This document shows, one piece after another, positions 34,189-46,235 of a stretch of 64,000 nt of DNA; within the stretch, counting starts at the first letter, position 1, and every line of letters starts with the position of its first letter. The stretch is from Oegoconia quadripuncta (Eukaryota > Arthropoda > Insecta > Lepidoptera > Autostichidae): the NCBI GenBank assembly GCA_949316235.1, contig OX438743.1, positions 33,635,242 through 33,699,241 on the forward strand, read 5' to 3'. The notes beneath the pieces were generated by a model. The model was given only the letters and a program-made list of their open reading frames with translations. It was not told where the DNA came from and did no database searches. Position numbers and translations under genes: made by a program.

Positions 34189-35732
34189 ACAGTGCCATGT
34201 CACATTTTAAACGAATTATCGGATGAGTGCGTCATGATTTAGTTGGTTCGATTGTTCCAATAGGTTGAATTCTTAACCTCTACGGTGCTCACTTGTTTAT
34301 TGTCCTTACATGTCTCAACTCAAGTATACAATAAATTCCATACCAACGATACTGTAGACCGTATCGGAGGAACAAAATATGAGATTTTAGCGGTTACTAA
34401 GCCCCCATTACGGTTATGGTCCCAGCTGCGTATCGACAGGCTTTGCAAATAATCCCACTTCTTGTTCGGTTGTCGCGACCTACATCCTCCCCTGCCGATC
34501 GGGAATCTAATAACACATCCCTGTTTATTTTATAAATCTCTGCATACCAGATAACGGAGTACAATTTATTCAAAGGACCAAACAACATCGACCTACTGAT
34601 ACATATATTTGTAGTTATTTTCGGTTGTAGGTAGCTTAGTAGCAACAATATTCGAAAAAATTATTAATAAATCTTAACACACAGTACCTTTTGACCTCCC
34701 TGACCTTACTATCGAGTAAAAAGTTAAGGTTAAATTATATTAATTAAAAATTAATTCTGCGCTCAACGGAGGAAGGTCAAACAAACATACTCACTTTCCA
34801 TTTATAATATTAAATATCTATTGAATGAGTAGGTTAGTATAACTCAGAATCTTAAGGGGTTTTTTCAATGAGTGATGAAACTAAAAATTTTTTTAATTTA
34901 CATAATAATATTGACTAAATTAGTATTTATGTAATATAATTAATTAATGGTATAGCGATTCCAACTAATGCCTTTAACATATTTAGCATTATTTTAATTG
35001 TATTAATTTCATGTTCATAGCTTCACTTAAAATTATTTTAAAGTTACAGTACGAACCTGATGTTTAAGTTAGAATTCTGCAAAGTATTTTTTAATTGAGG
35101 CGAGTAAGTAACTTGACATTAATTTTACGTAGAGCTATTAGGGGCAAGCTCACTCGTGCAAAAAATCGTGCGTTTGTTTTATTAACGAATGATCGCCTGA
35201 AACGTGCTCTCTAACAGTCGCAACTTATCGTACCCCTTGTTCTATGGAACGAAACATAAAACGATTTCTTGGTAAAATTAATGAGGTGGTTTGGCTTTGC
35301 CTTTCCAATTTCACAATGCTTTCCTTTGCTTTTGATACAAACAGACACCTACAATAACTACATATAATTTTCTAGGTACCTACGGTTGATTGAACTTTAA
35401 TTTCTAGCAACAATTAAGCTCATTTAATGTAATTTTTAACGATTCGTACCATCCAATTTTAGAGAATTTTCTAAGACCTGTATTAATAAAACAGTCTAGT
35501 AGTTATAAGTGTGTAGGCATGTGTTTTAATTTAAATTTGCTGCAATTTGTATACGCCCAATCTACCGTTCTCAAACTAACTGAAAAAATACGGGATAAGT
35601 CCGCCGTTGTACTCAAACTCTGTATCTGTGTAAAATTAATTTATTGTCTCTTTGTACAATAAAGCTTTTATAAACAAACAGTCTTAAGATTGAGTAACTT
35701 AGTTTCATTATTTTATACTGTTTTAAATACAT

Positions 35733-36010
35733 CTTCGGACGACTAGGCGTGGGAAGGGATTCCACCCATACATAGTTAATATACCGAACATTCACACTAA
35801 GAAGTTCGATTCTTCATTCATCATCCGAACAGCCAAGGCATGGAACTCCCTTCCGGCGTCAGTCTTTCCTGTATCCTACAACGTTGGGATCTTCAAGAGC
35901 AGAGCGAATAGGCATTTACTGGGATCGCGTGCTTCATCTTCGACCACATCGTCACTTTCAATCAGGTGAGATTGTGGTCATACGCGAACATAGTCAATCA
36001 TAAAAAAAAC
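35733..36010 (+). mobile_element. Non-LTR retrotransposon 3' fragment, same family
   Basis: A plus-strand copy of the family at 9068-9440. The frame is open from LRTTRRGKGFHPYIVNIPN through FIIRTAKAWNSLPASVFP to SSTTSSLSIR and stop, followed by GGTGAGATTGTGGTC and an A tail near 36002-36009. It is 5'-truncated but has an intact C-terminal frame, so it is probably the youngest of the four copies. Confidence 0.75.
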
Positions 36011-37153
36011 ATAATGTCAAACTCAATTTTGAGATCGCTTCATTCAAACGAGGCTAAATGGCAACGGATCTAAGTAAGTAATATTCTCCTTTAAATATTG
36101 GTATGAAAAGCCGATAAAAGAATGGATAATGATAAAATTGCTATGCAAGAGACGTTTCACACTATTCATTCCTCAAAGAATTCCCACTGGGTCTTGAAAA
36201 TTCCTTGTCGTTATTTTCAATAGGTAGTGCGGTATTTCTATTGTTTGCATTCACTGCTTTTATTATAATTTATAAAATGACGATGGCTGATTTCTGTATG
36301 ACATTTAATGTAAAATAGGTAATGAATTTTTCATACAATCCTCAATGATTTGATTTGGGATGTAACACAAATAATTCGTTATTTCACAGACGAGGTAAAT
36401 TGAAGAGACACGTAGGCACAGTGCGGCCCCAAATAATGGGAATAAGGCATGAGAAAGAAACGAAAAAATGCCACAATTCCAGAATCTTCATTAAAATTTT
36501 ACACTGTGGTAATGTATACACTTAACCATCAAAGTGTAACACGGGTAACGTAACAACACATTCGAAATGTTCCGAGTGAAAATATCCTTGGCTGGCGGCT
36601 AAAGAACGGTTTGTAATGAATAAGCGGCGCCGTAGCTAACTGAAACGCTTTATTAGCATTGAGCTTTATTGTGAGCGTTATTAGATCGCTTTTGAGTTAA
36701 ACTAACGAGGTTATTATTTCATCTATATAGATGTTTTCCTTCGTTTATTGTTTCTCTGGGGTTTTCAGTTACAACAAAAATGAATTGGGAGCTAATATTT
36801 GACCAAATATCCTACTATCGCTGTGGTTAAAAACACGACTTATTGGAGGTGTCCGGTTGCCATTGCGATATTTAGGTAGTGATTTTTGGATCATATTTTA
36901 ACGTGGTGAAACCTGGATAACACTAACTCGTCTCTTCACGTGTATGTGGATACGGATGTCAGCTCAATGTAACGCGATCACATTTGTAAAAAATGCCAGT
37001 CGTGGCTTACGAATGGTTTACACAGTGGATTTGCATGGGATGTTGATACGATGTAAACGTTTATGTTGTGAGACATATAAGTTTCCCAAACACTACGAAG
37101 TACTTCATTTCAGATAAATTGAAAACTCGCGAGAAAACAAATGCTTATATCAC

Positions 37154-37420
37154 GACCTTTTTGGTGAGTGGTTAGAAACTCTGACCACTATACCAAATGG
37201 TCGCGGTTTCGAATCCCGCTAGGGGCATATGTTTGTACAAGGAATACGGACATGTGTACCCGAGTTATGGATGTTTTCATTTATAATGAGTATTTATTTA
37301 CAAAAAAATATATTTATGTAGTTTATCAACCATCTGGTATCTACAACACAAGCCTGCAGTTGCTTACTGTGGAACTAGATGGCGCTGTTTGTATTTCCAC
37401 GGATATTTATTTATTTATTT
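37154..37420 (+). mobile_element. tRNA-headed SINE (family 2)
   Basis: Head GACCTTTTTGGTGAGTGGTT, B-box-like GGTTTCGAATCCCGC, then GCATATGTTTGTACAAGG, CCCGAGTTATGGATG and AACTAGATGGCGCTGTTTG, ending in a TTTATTTATTTAT run. Confidence 0.75.
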
Positions 37421-37424
37421 ATCA

Positions 37425-37575
37425 TCCAGATAGATCAAACAACTGTTTTGAAATCTAAATATCTTCGAAAATATGCAAAATTTCCCAAATCGGACCACAT
37501 GACAAAAACGGAACACACACACACACAAAACCGTCAGACACATAACACTCGTCGTTTTTCGTCGGGAGTTAAAAC
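37425..37575 (-). repeat. Fragment of the same dispersed family, minus
   Basis: CATCCAGATAGATCAAACAA, CTAAATATCTTCGAAAAT, CGGACCACATGACAAAAACG, a CACACA run, and CGTCGTTTTTCGTCGGGAG, which is the reverse of the family's start. Adjacent to a family-2 SINE. Confidence 0.55.
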
Positions 37576-38490
37576 AGTCTACACAGATAGGTATTGTTCT
37601 TCGGTGAATCAAGAGAGTTTTATACTATCGCGAATGTATCTTCAGTTAGCGTTCCGTGGTTAGATTTATTTACCAATTAACGCATGTAAATGTAAGGCAC
37701 CAAGAAGAAAATGTACCACCATGAACGTAGTTAAGTAAAATCAACTTTATTGTCTTCCTTTTACTGATTCAAGGACATTTAATGAGATTTTTATTTCACT
37801 TAATTGAACTAAATTACCTAATGTAAATCCACTTTTCTTTTACAAATTAGGCAGTAAGAGGAAATGAATTTTCTTTTCTAGACAGTCGTGCGGAAGAGGT
37901 AGCTTTGTAGCAACGGTTATTTTTGTTTTTTTTTTAAATATTGTCAGTTGATAGTTTTTTTATGACCAAGTCTCTTTGACTAGTTAAAAACAATTTCATT
38001 ATTTTTATAGGAGCTATAAAGCGTGGATTTCCATAAAGAAGAGTTACTTTGCTATTCTTAGATGAAAGTGGTTTGGTTTCAGTGCCGAGCTTCGTTTAAC
38101 GTTCAACACTAGCCAACTTAACTTGCTTTCCGCTTCTTCCTTAATTTAGTCAGTTTACTTTGCAAGATTCTCTCTATTCCGTAAATAAAATTTATCTTTG
38201 TTTACCCAATTTGGCGTGAGTTTTGATAAGACAGAATTTGTTACGGTATGAAAGGACGGATTATTCCTTCAATTTCGCTGTGAATTTTGACAACGGACGG
38301 CTATTCAGCGATATAAAATTAGGTATCTCAGTGGGCTTACTTAGCATTCCCAATTCAACTTAAAAGACTGAGAGTAAACTCAGAACTTTCAGCAATGTAG
38401 ATTTTGAACTAATTTTACTCGTCAAATAAGAAATAAATAATAAGACTTTAATTTACCATTCTCTGTGGTTAGATTGATTTAATGAGTTGC

Positions 38491-38697
38491 GGTTGGTGGT
38501 AGGGCATTTTAAATGTCCGCCTGGCTAGCTACCACCATCTTATCTAAAATCTGCTGCCAAACAGCAATATTAATAGCATTGTTGTGTTCCGGTCCAACCA
38601 AACCGAGTACTTAAACTTAACTTACCCCGCTGGGGATCGAACCCGCGACCTCCGAATCGTAAACCCAATGTTATTTACCTTGTGCCACAGAGGCGGT
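38491..38697. mobile_element. SINE family 1, internally rearranged copy
   Basis: The + strand shows the middle of the body in plus orientation (GGTTGGTGGTAGGGCATT to TGTTGTGTTCCGGT, to about 38602). It is followed directly by the head in minus orientation (CCAACCAAACCGAGTAC to GTGCCACAGAGGCGG). The two parts abut at the body's own GGTTGG, so about 110 bp of an otherwise minus-strand copy is inverted. The tail is missing. Confidence 0.7.
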
Positions 38698-38699
38698 TC

Positions 38700-39065
38700 T
38701 ATATTAAAATATTTTTTAAAACAAGCTTTTAATACTTCATCATGATTATCACATATTATTCTAGTACAAGGAAAAGTAATACAAAATCCAAAAAGGATTT
38801 CCAGTGGCAATCATCTGGATCCACCTTCAGACCCTCGTCTTCATGTGTAATGGAAAGTGCTCAAGGCAGCAAAACAAACTACTCTAAATTCGACTACTCA
38901 TCAGCGAGTTCTATTCTTTCTCCTTGCATCTCGGTTCAATAATGTGATCAGCTCGATGGTATAATGGTCACCGAACTAACATAAGTATGCCAATGAAATA
39001 CCAGCAAGTGGTTGAAAAATGGTTTGCAAATTTTGAAACGACAACAAATGCAAATTATATAATAG
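38700..39065 (+). repeat. Dispersed repeat, about 350 bp, copy 1
   Basis: CATCATGATTATCACATATT, ATTCTAGTACA, TGTGTAATGGAAAGTGCTC, GCAAAACAAACTA and GATCAGCTCGATGGTA are shared in the same order with 58685-59042. Unclassified; no coding capacity. Confidence 0.65.
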
Positions 39066-40656
39066 GTAGCTTCTAAAAAGAAACCTACCATCCGCAGTTC
39101 TCTAAAATGATAGACTAGACAAGAGGGTAATTTTAGAGAAATGCGGTTACTACAGCTTGAATAGGCATCACGCTATAATTAATCATGCAAAACAGCTCTG
39201 TATGAATAACTATTATGCCGACTGTATCTACATTGTAGGATGACATGCGTGAGTGTTGAGGCGAGCTCGTAAAACAGATTAAAATCTTACATTTGTTTTC
39301 TTGAATAGAAAAGTTACCTTCAAGTTGGTAATTCATAAAAAATCGTCCCGGAAATCTTTATCAGAATTATAAGCAGGAGAGAAAAATTAAATTCCCCCCG
39401 GTCTTAATAAATCTTGGGAGTGCCGCCGGACGCGCTTTGCCCTAATGCGATATTTATCGCCCAAAACGAATAAACTCTTCGCACGCGATAAATGCGCCTG
39501 TAAAATAAACAAAATTGCCGGAATTTGGTTTTTATTAAGTCTTAATTTTTTTAACGGCATCGTCCTCCTCTGAAGGGTCCCGTTTAAGTTAGATTACTTC
39601 TTGGTATTTCCTTAATTAAATAACGCGCCCGACATTTTGTTGGTAGCTGATTTCTGTGTGTTGCGTTTAAGTTTCTGTTTTAATTCTTCTTTTAAATTTT
39701 AATAGATAATATTAACTACTGTTATAAATATTCTTTATTGCACTTGGTGTGCCATAAAGAATATTTGTATTATATTAGATCAGGATTCCTCAAACTTACA
39801 GCTTCAGGTACCCCTGTTGAACTTCCCATACGACAGTGTCATAAGAACAATAAGCTTTAATGTGAGGGGTAAACTTGTTTAATGTCGAAAATTGAGTCGA
39901 TTTTAAGAATAATTTTGATCAATTTTAACCTTAATTCTGACCAGCCGTCATTACGTAAATCTTATCGCGAACCCTCTAACGTCAGATGGCGAACCCCTAA
40001 GGGTTCGCGTACCACACTGAGTAAACCTGTATGAGATGATTTGCAATCGTAGAGATAACTTAGGATAACTGGTGTTGCTCCTAAAACTAAGATATTTTAC
40101 AAAACTGTGTAAAACTGGATTAAGATCCGTATTAATAAACCGTTCTCAAGATTGAGATGACTTTAAGTTGACTTTTGAGAATCTGTTGCATATTATAACA
40201 GTATCAAAAAAAAACAGTATTGAAACTGAGATGCGATCTCAATCTCGATTATGGCCCTAAGTCTGTGTTTGATCTGTTTTGTACAATACTTTATTTTTAC
40301 AAAATTAAAAACGTAACTCCTTATATTGAATACAACGACTTACTTACTAATTATTTCGTCAGATACTATAGTCCAAAAATAAATCCCTAGACACATATAT
40401 TATAATATAACATTTTTTATAGTACAACTACAAACTGAAAATTCTAATTGACATACTTAGATCTGTCAATCATGTTAACAAAACTACTGGCGGCAGTTAC
40501 TCGATCAACAAAAAGCGTCTGCCCAGCATTCTTCAGTGGCGAGTTAGTCAGTTAATGCGCCACTGTCCACAAATCATAATGAAAATATGAGACTACCATA
40601 AGTTGTATCGCATTTTTGTACGAGGAATCTCAAATCCCTATTTCGATTATTTCCAG

Positions 40657-40783
40657 GTGGCCGTAGAGGGTGAGCGGTTACGCAGGCTACGCGAGCGCGT
40701 AGAGGCGCAGGAGTTGAAACTCCGGAGGCTACGAGCGCTACGTGGGCAGCTGGATCGGAATAAGCAAGCAAATATAGCTCTTA
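40657..40783 (+). CDS. ASPP: ASPP family protein, internal coiled-coil exon B
   Basis: Second recognisable ASPP exon, 127 bp, between the acceptor TTCCAG and the donor GTGAGT. It enters in phase 0, gives 42 full codons, and leaves one base (A) over. That base joins the first two bases of the next exon (CT) to make a threonine codon. The peptide is strongly basic and amphipathic, with VAVEGERLRRLRERVEAQEL then KLRRLRALRGQL. Human ASPP2 has VAEQEKLKRLKEIAENQEAK then LKKVRALKGH in the same order, with one residue of length difference at the start. Arginine replaces most of the lysines of the vertebrate protein, which fits the G+C-rich codons. It continues the coil of the previous exon without a gap relative to the vertebrate protein, so no exon is missing in the 8.5-kb intron between them. 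Confidence 0.9.
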
Positions 40784-41214
40784 GTGAGTACCTACTATAT
40801 GTTCTTATCTGTTGTTGACTTGAGAACTTCCGTCAGTATGATCTAATCAATAGTCTGATTCCGGGCGAATTACAATTCTACTCGTATTTATTGTTTTACT
40901 TTCATTTAAATCAATGATACATATAAAGAATATTAAAGTAAAACCTTGCAAATCGATTTCAAAATCTGACACAAATGGTAGTGATAGCGTATAATCCTGT
41001 TTGATAATAACAACCTCTGTAAGTATTTTTATTTCGGTAGTTACTTGAGTAATATTACAGGTTTAACTAGCCTTGACACCTTACTTTAAAAATTTATAGC
41101 GTGTTAGTTTAGGTCAATCGATGTGACCACTGCTATAATTATCGTCGAAGGAACACAGATTCAAACTCTGAATATAACTATTAGGCTCGATTACTATATT
41201 ACGTCACAGATGTT

Positions 41215-41300
41215 TCATATACTGACTGACTGACAAACGACAAGCCCTGACATTTCAATAGATTTAAATTTACATTCAAATGAGTGATATTGTATACCTT
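41215..41300 (+). mobile_element. 3' end of the jockey-like family
   Basis: The sequence from ATACTGACTGACTGAC to about 41300 matches the terminal 80 bp of the copy at 7862-8952 (8868-8952), including the shared block ATAGATTTAAATT. It is the shortest remnant of this family in the window. Confidence 0.65.
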
Positions 41301-41547
41301 AGTTTTAATTTCCAAAGCATTTGTCAACACTTTGAGGAAGTTACATACCCGTCTCATTCCTCATGCTGTCAGTCATAGTCAGTTGGATGCGTCTTGTTTC
41401 GCTGCTTTGTTATTGGACGATCACTATCGCGACCTTACCGAGGCATCTGAACACTTCGATGTTACGCCGTCAAATTTTTGTGATGTTGTTTTAGGTATTC
41501 ATAGTTGCAAATTTCTTTTATTTCTTATATAACCTCAACATAATCAG

Positions 41548-41643
41548 TCTGGGTCAGTACGCTTCCACCTTCGGCCACATCTTCACTTAACATCAGGTGT
41601 GATTGAGGTCAAGTACCAACCCGTTGTGCTTTAAAAAAAAAAA
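41548..41643 (+). mobile_element. SINE family 1, 3' end only
   Basis: GGGTCAGTACGCTTCCACCT, CTTAACATCAGGTGTGATTG, then a poly-A tail of about 12. Severely 5'-truncated. Confidence 0.7.
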
Positions 41644-42261
41644 GAACACTACAAGAACTGCGAACACCAAATAGCTTATAAAAGCAAATAGCGTTCCTAG
41701 CTGTAGCTTTGAGCATAAAAATAGCACTACCAACCGCTAACCTCCATCAGAAGCTGGCACAGTTAGAAGTGGCTCTTATTTTTTATCAACATCATTATTA
41801 CCATCTTACTTGTTCCGGGCTACCCACATAATCCTCTTAAGGCGAAAACAAGCGGATAATAGGTTGTTAGAAACTTAGCCGGTGCTAATCTGGAACTATT
41901 ACAGCGAATGATTTTCGTTGTAGGGAAACATTGGAACGTCCTTTATATGGCCGAGTACATGTGACTTTAATTTGTGTCTTTATCTTAAATTTCTAAATTT
42001 TCATAATTTATTTAGTAATTTCACCACTTTTTTCATGTATCTGAGTAGGCATTTAAGTGATAATAATAAATATTTTGGACATTTACACTAAACTAATCCT
42101 AAACTAGGTAAAGTTATGGTTCAGATAAGCGATAACCATAGCTTAATATTTAATTAAGCATCCAGGACTCTGGAAAAAATCAATAAAGTACTTTTTATTG
42201 TACACACTACATAAGTGAATAGAGTAGGTATCTATTTACTCGTACATTATCAATCGTACTA

Positions 42262-42530
42262 AAAGTCGGCTATTCGTTTTCTGTTAGCGAAGTTAAGCCG
42301 TCACTCCTTGGATGGATGACCGGTAGTGTCATTTTCATACAATATTGTTTTCGCGCTTTGGAGGGCACTTTAAGCAGTCGGTCTTTGTTGTTTTCAAGCA
42401 CTAAGCCGTTGGCCTAAATTGTCAGGTGGCTACTAGACTACAAATCCAACAATGCGTAATGCGTTCGCGTGGAAAGTAGGCCCATATTCGCTCATAGTAA
42501 AAGGAGGCTTAGTCCCAACAGTAGGCTCAA
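42262..42530 (+). mobile_element. 5S-headed SINE
   Basis: GCGAAGTTAAGCCGTC followed by CTCCTTGGATGGATGACCGG near 42288-42322 is the 5S-like core with a deletion of about 10 bp between the boxes. Then GCGCTTTGGAGGGCAC, GGTGGCTACTAGACTAC and CCCAACAGTAGGCTC. Confidence 0.65.
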
Positions 42531-42654
42531 GTCTGTTGATCTATGAGATACAGTAACATACTAGTGTTAGTGCCGCGTACAGTACCTATAGTACCCAGTG
42601 GCGTGTCCTCTATACAAGCACAAAGGCAGGGCCTACCCTAGCAAATTGTAAGCT

Positions 42655-43450
42655 TTCCTCAAAATGCATTATCAAGAGAGTTGATTCCTATTGATATGAA
42701 CAGAAAATGTTCTAAACTGTGAATATACGATGAAGAAGGGGGTCTGTATACGCTTAATACAGTAAGCCGAGCAAGTTCTACACAGGCTATTTCAATAGTT
42801 CGCTCAACAGAAAGGTTTACAATATCGAGACGCTCTTTAAATTTAATATTGTTACGAATTAAAATAAGACTACCGCCTCGAATTGCTTTCGTCCTGCTGA
42901 ACGAGCTTGCAATCTGGTACTCCTTGAAGCCGAACATGAGCTCACATTGTTTATACCAATGTTCCGTTATGCACAATATATCAGTTCCAGTGCAGCCCAT
43001 GAACAGCTCCACTTCTAACTCCTTGCCACTCATACCCTGAATATTTTGGTGTACCAGATTAATAAATTTCTTATTTTTATAACATATTTTTCCAGACTTG
43101 TTTTGGGGAGTGGCAATACTCGTACCCCTATTTTTTATAACTATATGTTTAATACTACCAGAGGTAATCTCTGTTGTCTTATACTTTAATTTAAATTATT
43201 TGGAATAATTTCCAAAGTTTTATTAATAACTATTGGCTGCCCAATAGAGGCAGTCGTTGGATCAGTCACTAACATGACTGAATTTAAAATAAAATAACAT
43301 AGCATACTTGCTAATTGTCTCCTCAAATATTTAGGAAGATAATAGTTATCTTCTGTCACATAAAAATATCTAGAATTAATAAATTTATTACTATCAAATA
43401 TATGAAATTTATTTTCATGACGACATGTCAAAGTATGTAATGTCAAATTT
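42655..43450 (-). mobile_element. Jockey/CR1-like non-LTR retrotransposon, endonuclease-domain fragment
   Basis: A fragment of the 5' part of a non-LTR ORF2 on the minus strand. The open frame ending near 42659 carries the N-terminal motifs of an APE-type endonuclease: LVHQNIQGMSGKE, DILCITEHW (with the catalytic glutamate), RGGSLILIRNN and LSVYRPPSSS. A preceding frame (43446-43186) is interrupted by a stop at LEIIPNNLN and continues after a one-base shift, so it was probably one reading frame. The catalytic histidine part and the reverse transcriptase are missing. Non-LTR copies normally lose their 5' ends, so this 5' fragment must reflect later deletion. Confidence 0.8.
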
Positions 43451-43604
43451 TTTAGTTGTAATTATTTTGTAGTTGTATTTTTTCTCAATTAATAGCAAAA
43501 TTTTATCGCTCTGCCTACCCTGTGATAAAATGTTGTGCATGCCACTGATAGTAGGTACCTACTGTTATTTCTTAATTAACAATATTTTTTTTGTATTTTG
43601 ACAC

Positions 43605-43960
43605 TTTTAATCCGCGACGAAAAACGGCGGGTGCTTTGTGTTTGACGGCGATGTGCGTCCAGTCTTTGTTCGGAAGTATCTCAGTAATGTGTGGTCCGAT
43701 TTTAGTGCGGTATTTCTTTATATTAAAAACTGAACAAAGGCACATGATATTAGCCATGTTTGTATAAAAGTTAAGTTAACATTTAGCACATTTTTGAGGT
43801 ATTTGGATAGCCTTTCGGAGGTGTTATAAATTTAAACTTTTTTGCTATGTTTGATGGAAATCGGTTAAGTCGTTTGAAGATATTTAGCATTTACCATAGT
43901 GGGCTTTATTTATCTCTTTTAATCATTTGTTTTCTCTAATGATTTCCAAATTATAGTTTT
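43605..43960 (+). repeat. Dispersed repeat with CGACGAAAAAC start, copy 2
   Basis: CCGCGACGAAAAACGGCGGG, TATCTCAGTAATGTGTGGTC, TTTATATTAAAAACTGAACA and GATGGAAATCGGTTAAGTCG in the same order as in 33305-33700. Confidence 0.6.
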
Positions 43961-44639
43961 TAGTTAAGTTGACACTTTAACTTAACATCTAAATGGTCGT
44001 CATACATGCTATGGTACACATGTTTGATCATCAGATTCGCTCCCAATTACATACGTTATCTGATGTTGACTGCACGTAGTCATTAATGATGAATAACACT
44101 AATTAATGAGTCGTCTACATAAAATCAGGGCATAAACATAAATTATAAAGTAGGTTTTTAATCGTCGCAAGGATACTTTATGTGCTTTAATTAAGTTTCT
44201 TATTTCGGCAGTTCCGTTGCTAAATAATGGTGAAACGCTGATCACAATTGTGACAGGCAGGCAGCCAGGTGTGGTTTATGGGCAGACCCCCGAAATTGCC
44301 TTATATAAAAACCTTATTACGTCAATCAAAAATTTTCGCTTTCTCCCTCCCGTGAATTTCCTTACAATTTCCACCAATTGAAAAAAATAAACAAAACCAA
44401 CCGATATATCTTAGAAACCAAACATGTAACTGGTAAGGTATGTTGGAATGTTTTATAACCAACACGTTCGTAGAGTTTTTATTACCAAATTAAAATACCA
44501 CGATCGATTCGTTCCCCACAGAAAACAACCTAATAAATTAGTTGCGTGTATATTTAAATGTGCCTATTATCGTAAATTGTTATTGTATAAATTATAACAT
44601 TATTTCTTTTACGCCAGTGTTAGGTGTGTATTCTATGTC

Positions 44640-44985
44640 GTTTAAAACGTTAGATTCTGTAGGCTTCTAGAGGCCTTGCTGATGCACTGTTCACCGTTGG
44701 ATTTTTCCTACGCATCATAGTCCAATCAACATCCATACATACTCGTACATACATAAAGCCACGCCTATTTCCTATAGGGCTAGGCAGAGACCATACACTT
44801 CCACTTGTTACGATTCTGACACACCTCTTTTGCTTCATTCGCTCTCATAAGGTTGTTCATACATGCTCATCGGTTAGGGTACTCTTGACTTGGCCTTTCT
44901 TTAAGGCGTCCCCGATTTGATCATGTTACGTTCGCCGTGGTTTTCCCCTACCAACACTGCCATCCCAATCAACAAGCGTTCTTTA
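44640..44985 (-). mobile_element. Decayed non-LTR remnant, minus strand
   Basis: The minus strand contains ATAGGAAATAGGCGTGGCTT and a peptide LPSPIGNRRGFMYVRVCMD, which resemble a frequently repeated non-LTR tail of Lepidoptera. The family is not certain and no catalytic motif is visible. Confidence 0.4.
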
Positions 44986-45511
44986 TATGACTGACAATAA
45001 TTCATCTATGGGGAAAACTTTGCAGTATTATCGATTAAATTATCGATAAATTTTCTATTAGATTATAATTATGTCTATTAATGTAACCATCCACCTCCGC
45101 GTTGATATCACTAGACAATCGGATCAGTAATAACAGATTTTCGAATTCTAACTGTGGTAGGTGTTGTTCGTGTTACATGCGCCTGCTAGTCCGAATTACT
45201 TTTCACCGAAACAGTTTGTTGGTACGTTTCGTCGAATGTACTGAGTACTATAACATCTTTTAATCGAATTTTACTTTAAATCGATGGTAAGTTTCATATT
45301 TCATTTCATTTCATTTCATATCGAATTACTTTAAATACATTTGAAGTCACTGTGCCACTGTGTGTGTTGAAGTGCCATCAAAGTAAACATTCGTTCTAAA
45401 CTTCTATTAAATATAGATACTATCGGTAATTCACAAAGGTAGAAATCGAATATGAACTAACCACACATAGGTTTATAAATACACATAAACGCCTACAACA
45501 ATATTATGTCT

Positions 45512-45803
45512 CTCACGTGGCGCAGTCATATTTACTATTTCGTTTTCGAATTGCAAAGTTAAGCGACGTCTTGCGCGGTCAGTTCTTGCATAGGAATCGA
45601 TCATTAGTGGCATTTTCATTCACGGACCTTTTCGGTTTTCTACAATTGAATGGATACAGTCGTCTACAGGTGCGGATTGAAAATAATCACTACCGGTGGC
45701 CACTTGTCCGACACAAAATCCACCAATCTGCACTAGGCCTGTGTGGTGTATTAGGGCCCATGGTCTCTCCTTTTGAGAGGAGGCGGTCACCAGAAGTGGG
45801 ATA
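45512..45803 (+). mobile_element. 5S-headed SINE
   Basis: CACGTGGCGCAGTCATATTT (A-box-like), then AAAGTTAAGCGACGTC and TTGCGCGGTCAGTTCTTG near 45555-45589, the closest A-box and intermediate match to 5S rRNA in the window. The C box end is mutated. The tail is GAGAGGAGGCGGTCACC. Confidence 0.65.
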
Positions 45804-45848
45804 ACATGAAAGGATTCGAATCATATTTCTAAATTTTTCCTATATAAG

Positions 45849-46115
45849 AGAAGTAGACGAACACGATACGTAGCTGTTTCGGCCTTATTTTTGGTCAGAA
45901 ATTTCGTACGTACAAAGTAAATAGCACGTAAAAAGAGAACGAAAACGTTTATTCCCGTGGTTGTCATAAAAGTCGACTAAGAAAGAAGTAGACGAACACG
46001 ATACGTAGCTGTATCGGCCTTATTTTTGGTCAGAAATTTCGTACGTACAAAGTAAATAGCACGTAAAAAGAGAACGAAAACTCTCTTCCCGTGGTTGTCA
46101 TAAAAGTCGACTAAG
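45849..46115. repeat. Tandem duplication, 135-bp period
   Basis: The segment starting AGAAGTAGACGAACACGATA at 45849 is repeated at 45984 with very few differences (CTGTTTCGG versus CTGTATCGG; ACGTTTATTCCCG versus CTCTCTTCCCG), and both units end AAAGTCGACTAAG. The near-identity points to a recent duplication or an assembly join. Confidence 0.85.
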
Positions 46116-46235
46116 GAAATTTACACCATAACCATCGTTTGCGCGGTGATGCGTTTCAACGGTGATGAGCTTACCTGTCAATGCATTTCTGTACACCTTG
46201 AAAGGTGAGCGGTGGATGTTGTTTCAAATAATTTT

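Larger units (their letters stand above)
32151..40656 (+). other. ASPP intron between coiled-coil exons A and B
   Basis: A GT-AG intron of 8506 bp, phase 0. It carries a Helitron-like copy 92 bp after the donor, a tRNA-headed repeat, a 5'-truncated SINE, a non-LTR 3' end, a second-family SINE, a rearranged SINE and several unclassified repeats. These are listed separately. No host exon is recognised inside it. The exon-exon join is supported because the encoded coil matches vertebrate ASPP2 continuously. Confidence 0.85.

Noticed and set aside
41284..41532. Open frame of 82 codons with a charged middle part
   Set aside because: Its start lies in the 3' end of a jockey-like element and no family could be recognised. 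Not strong enough to annotate as a gene.
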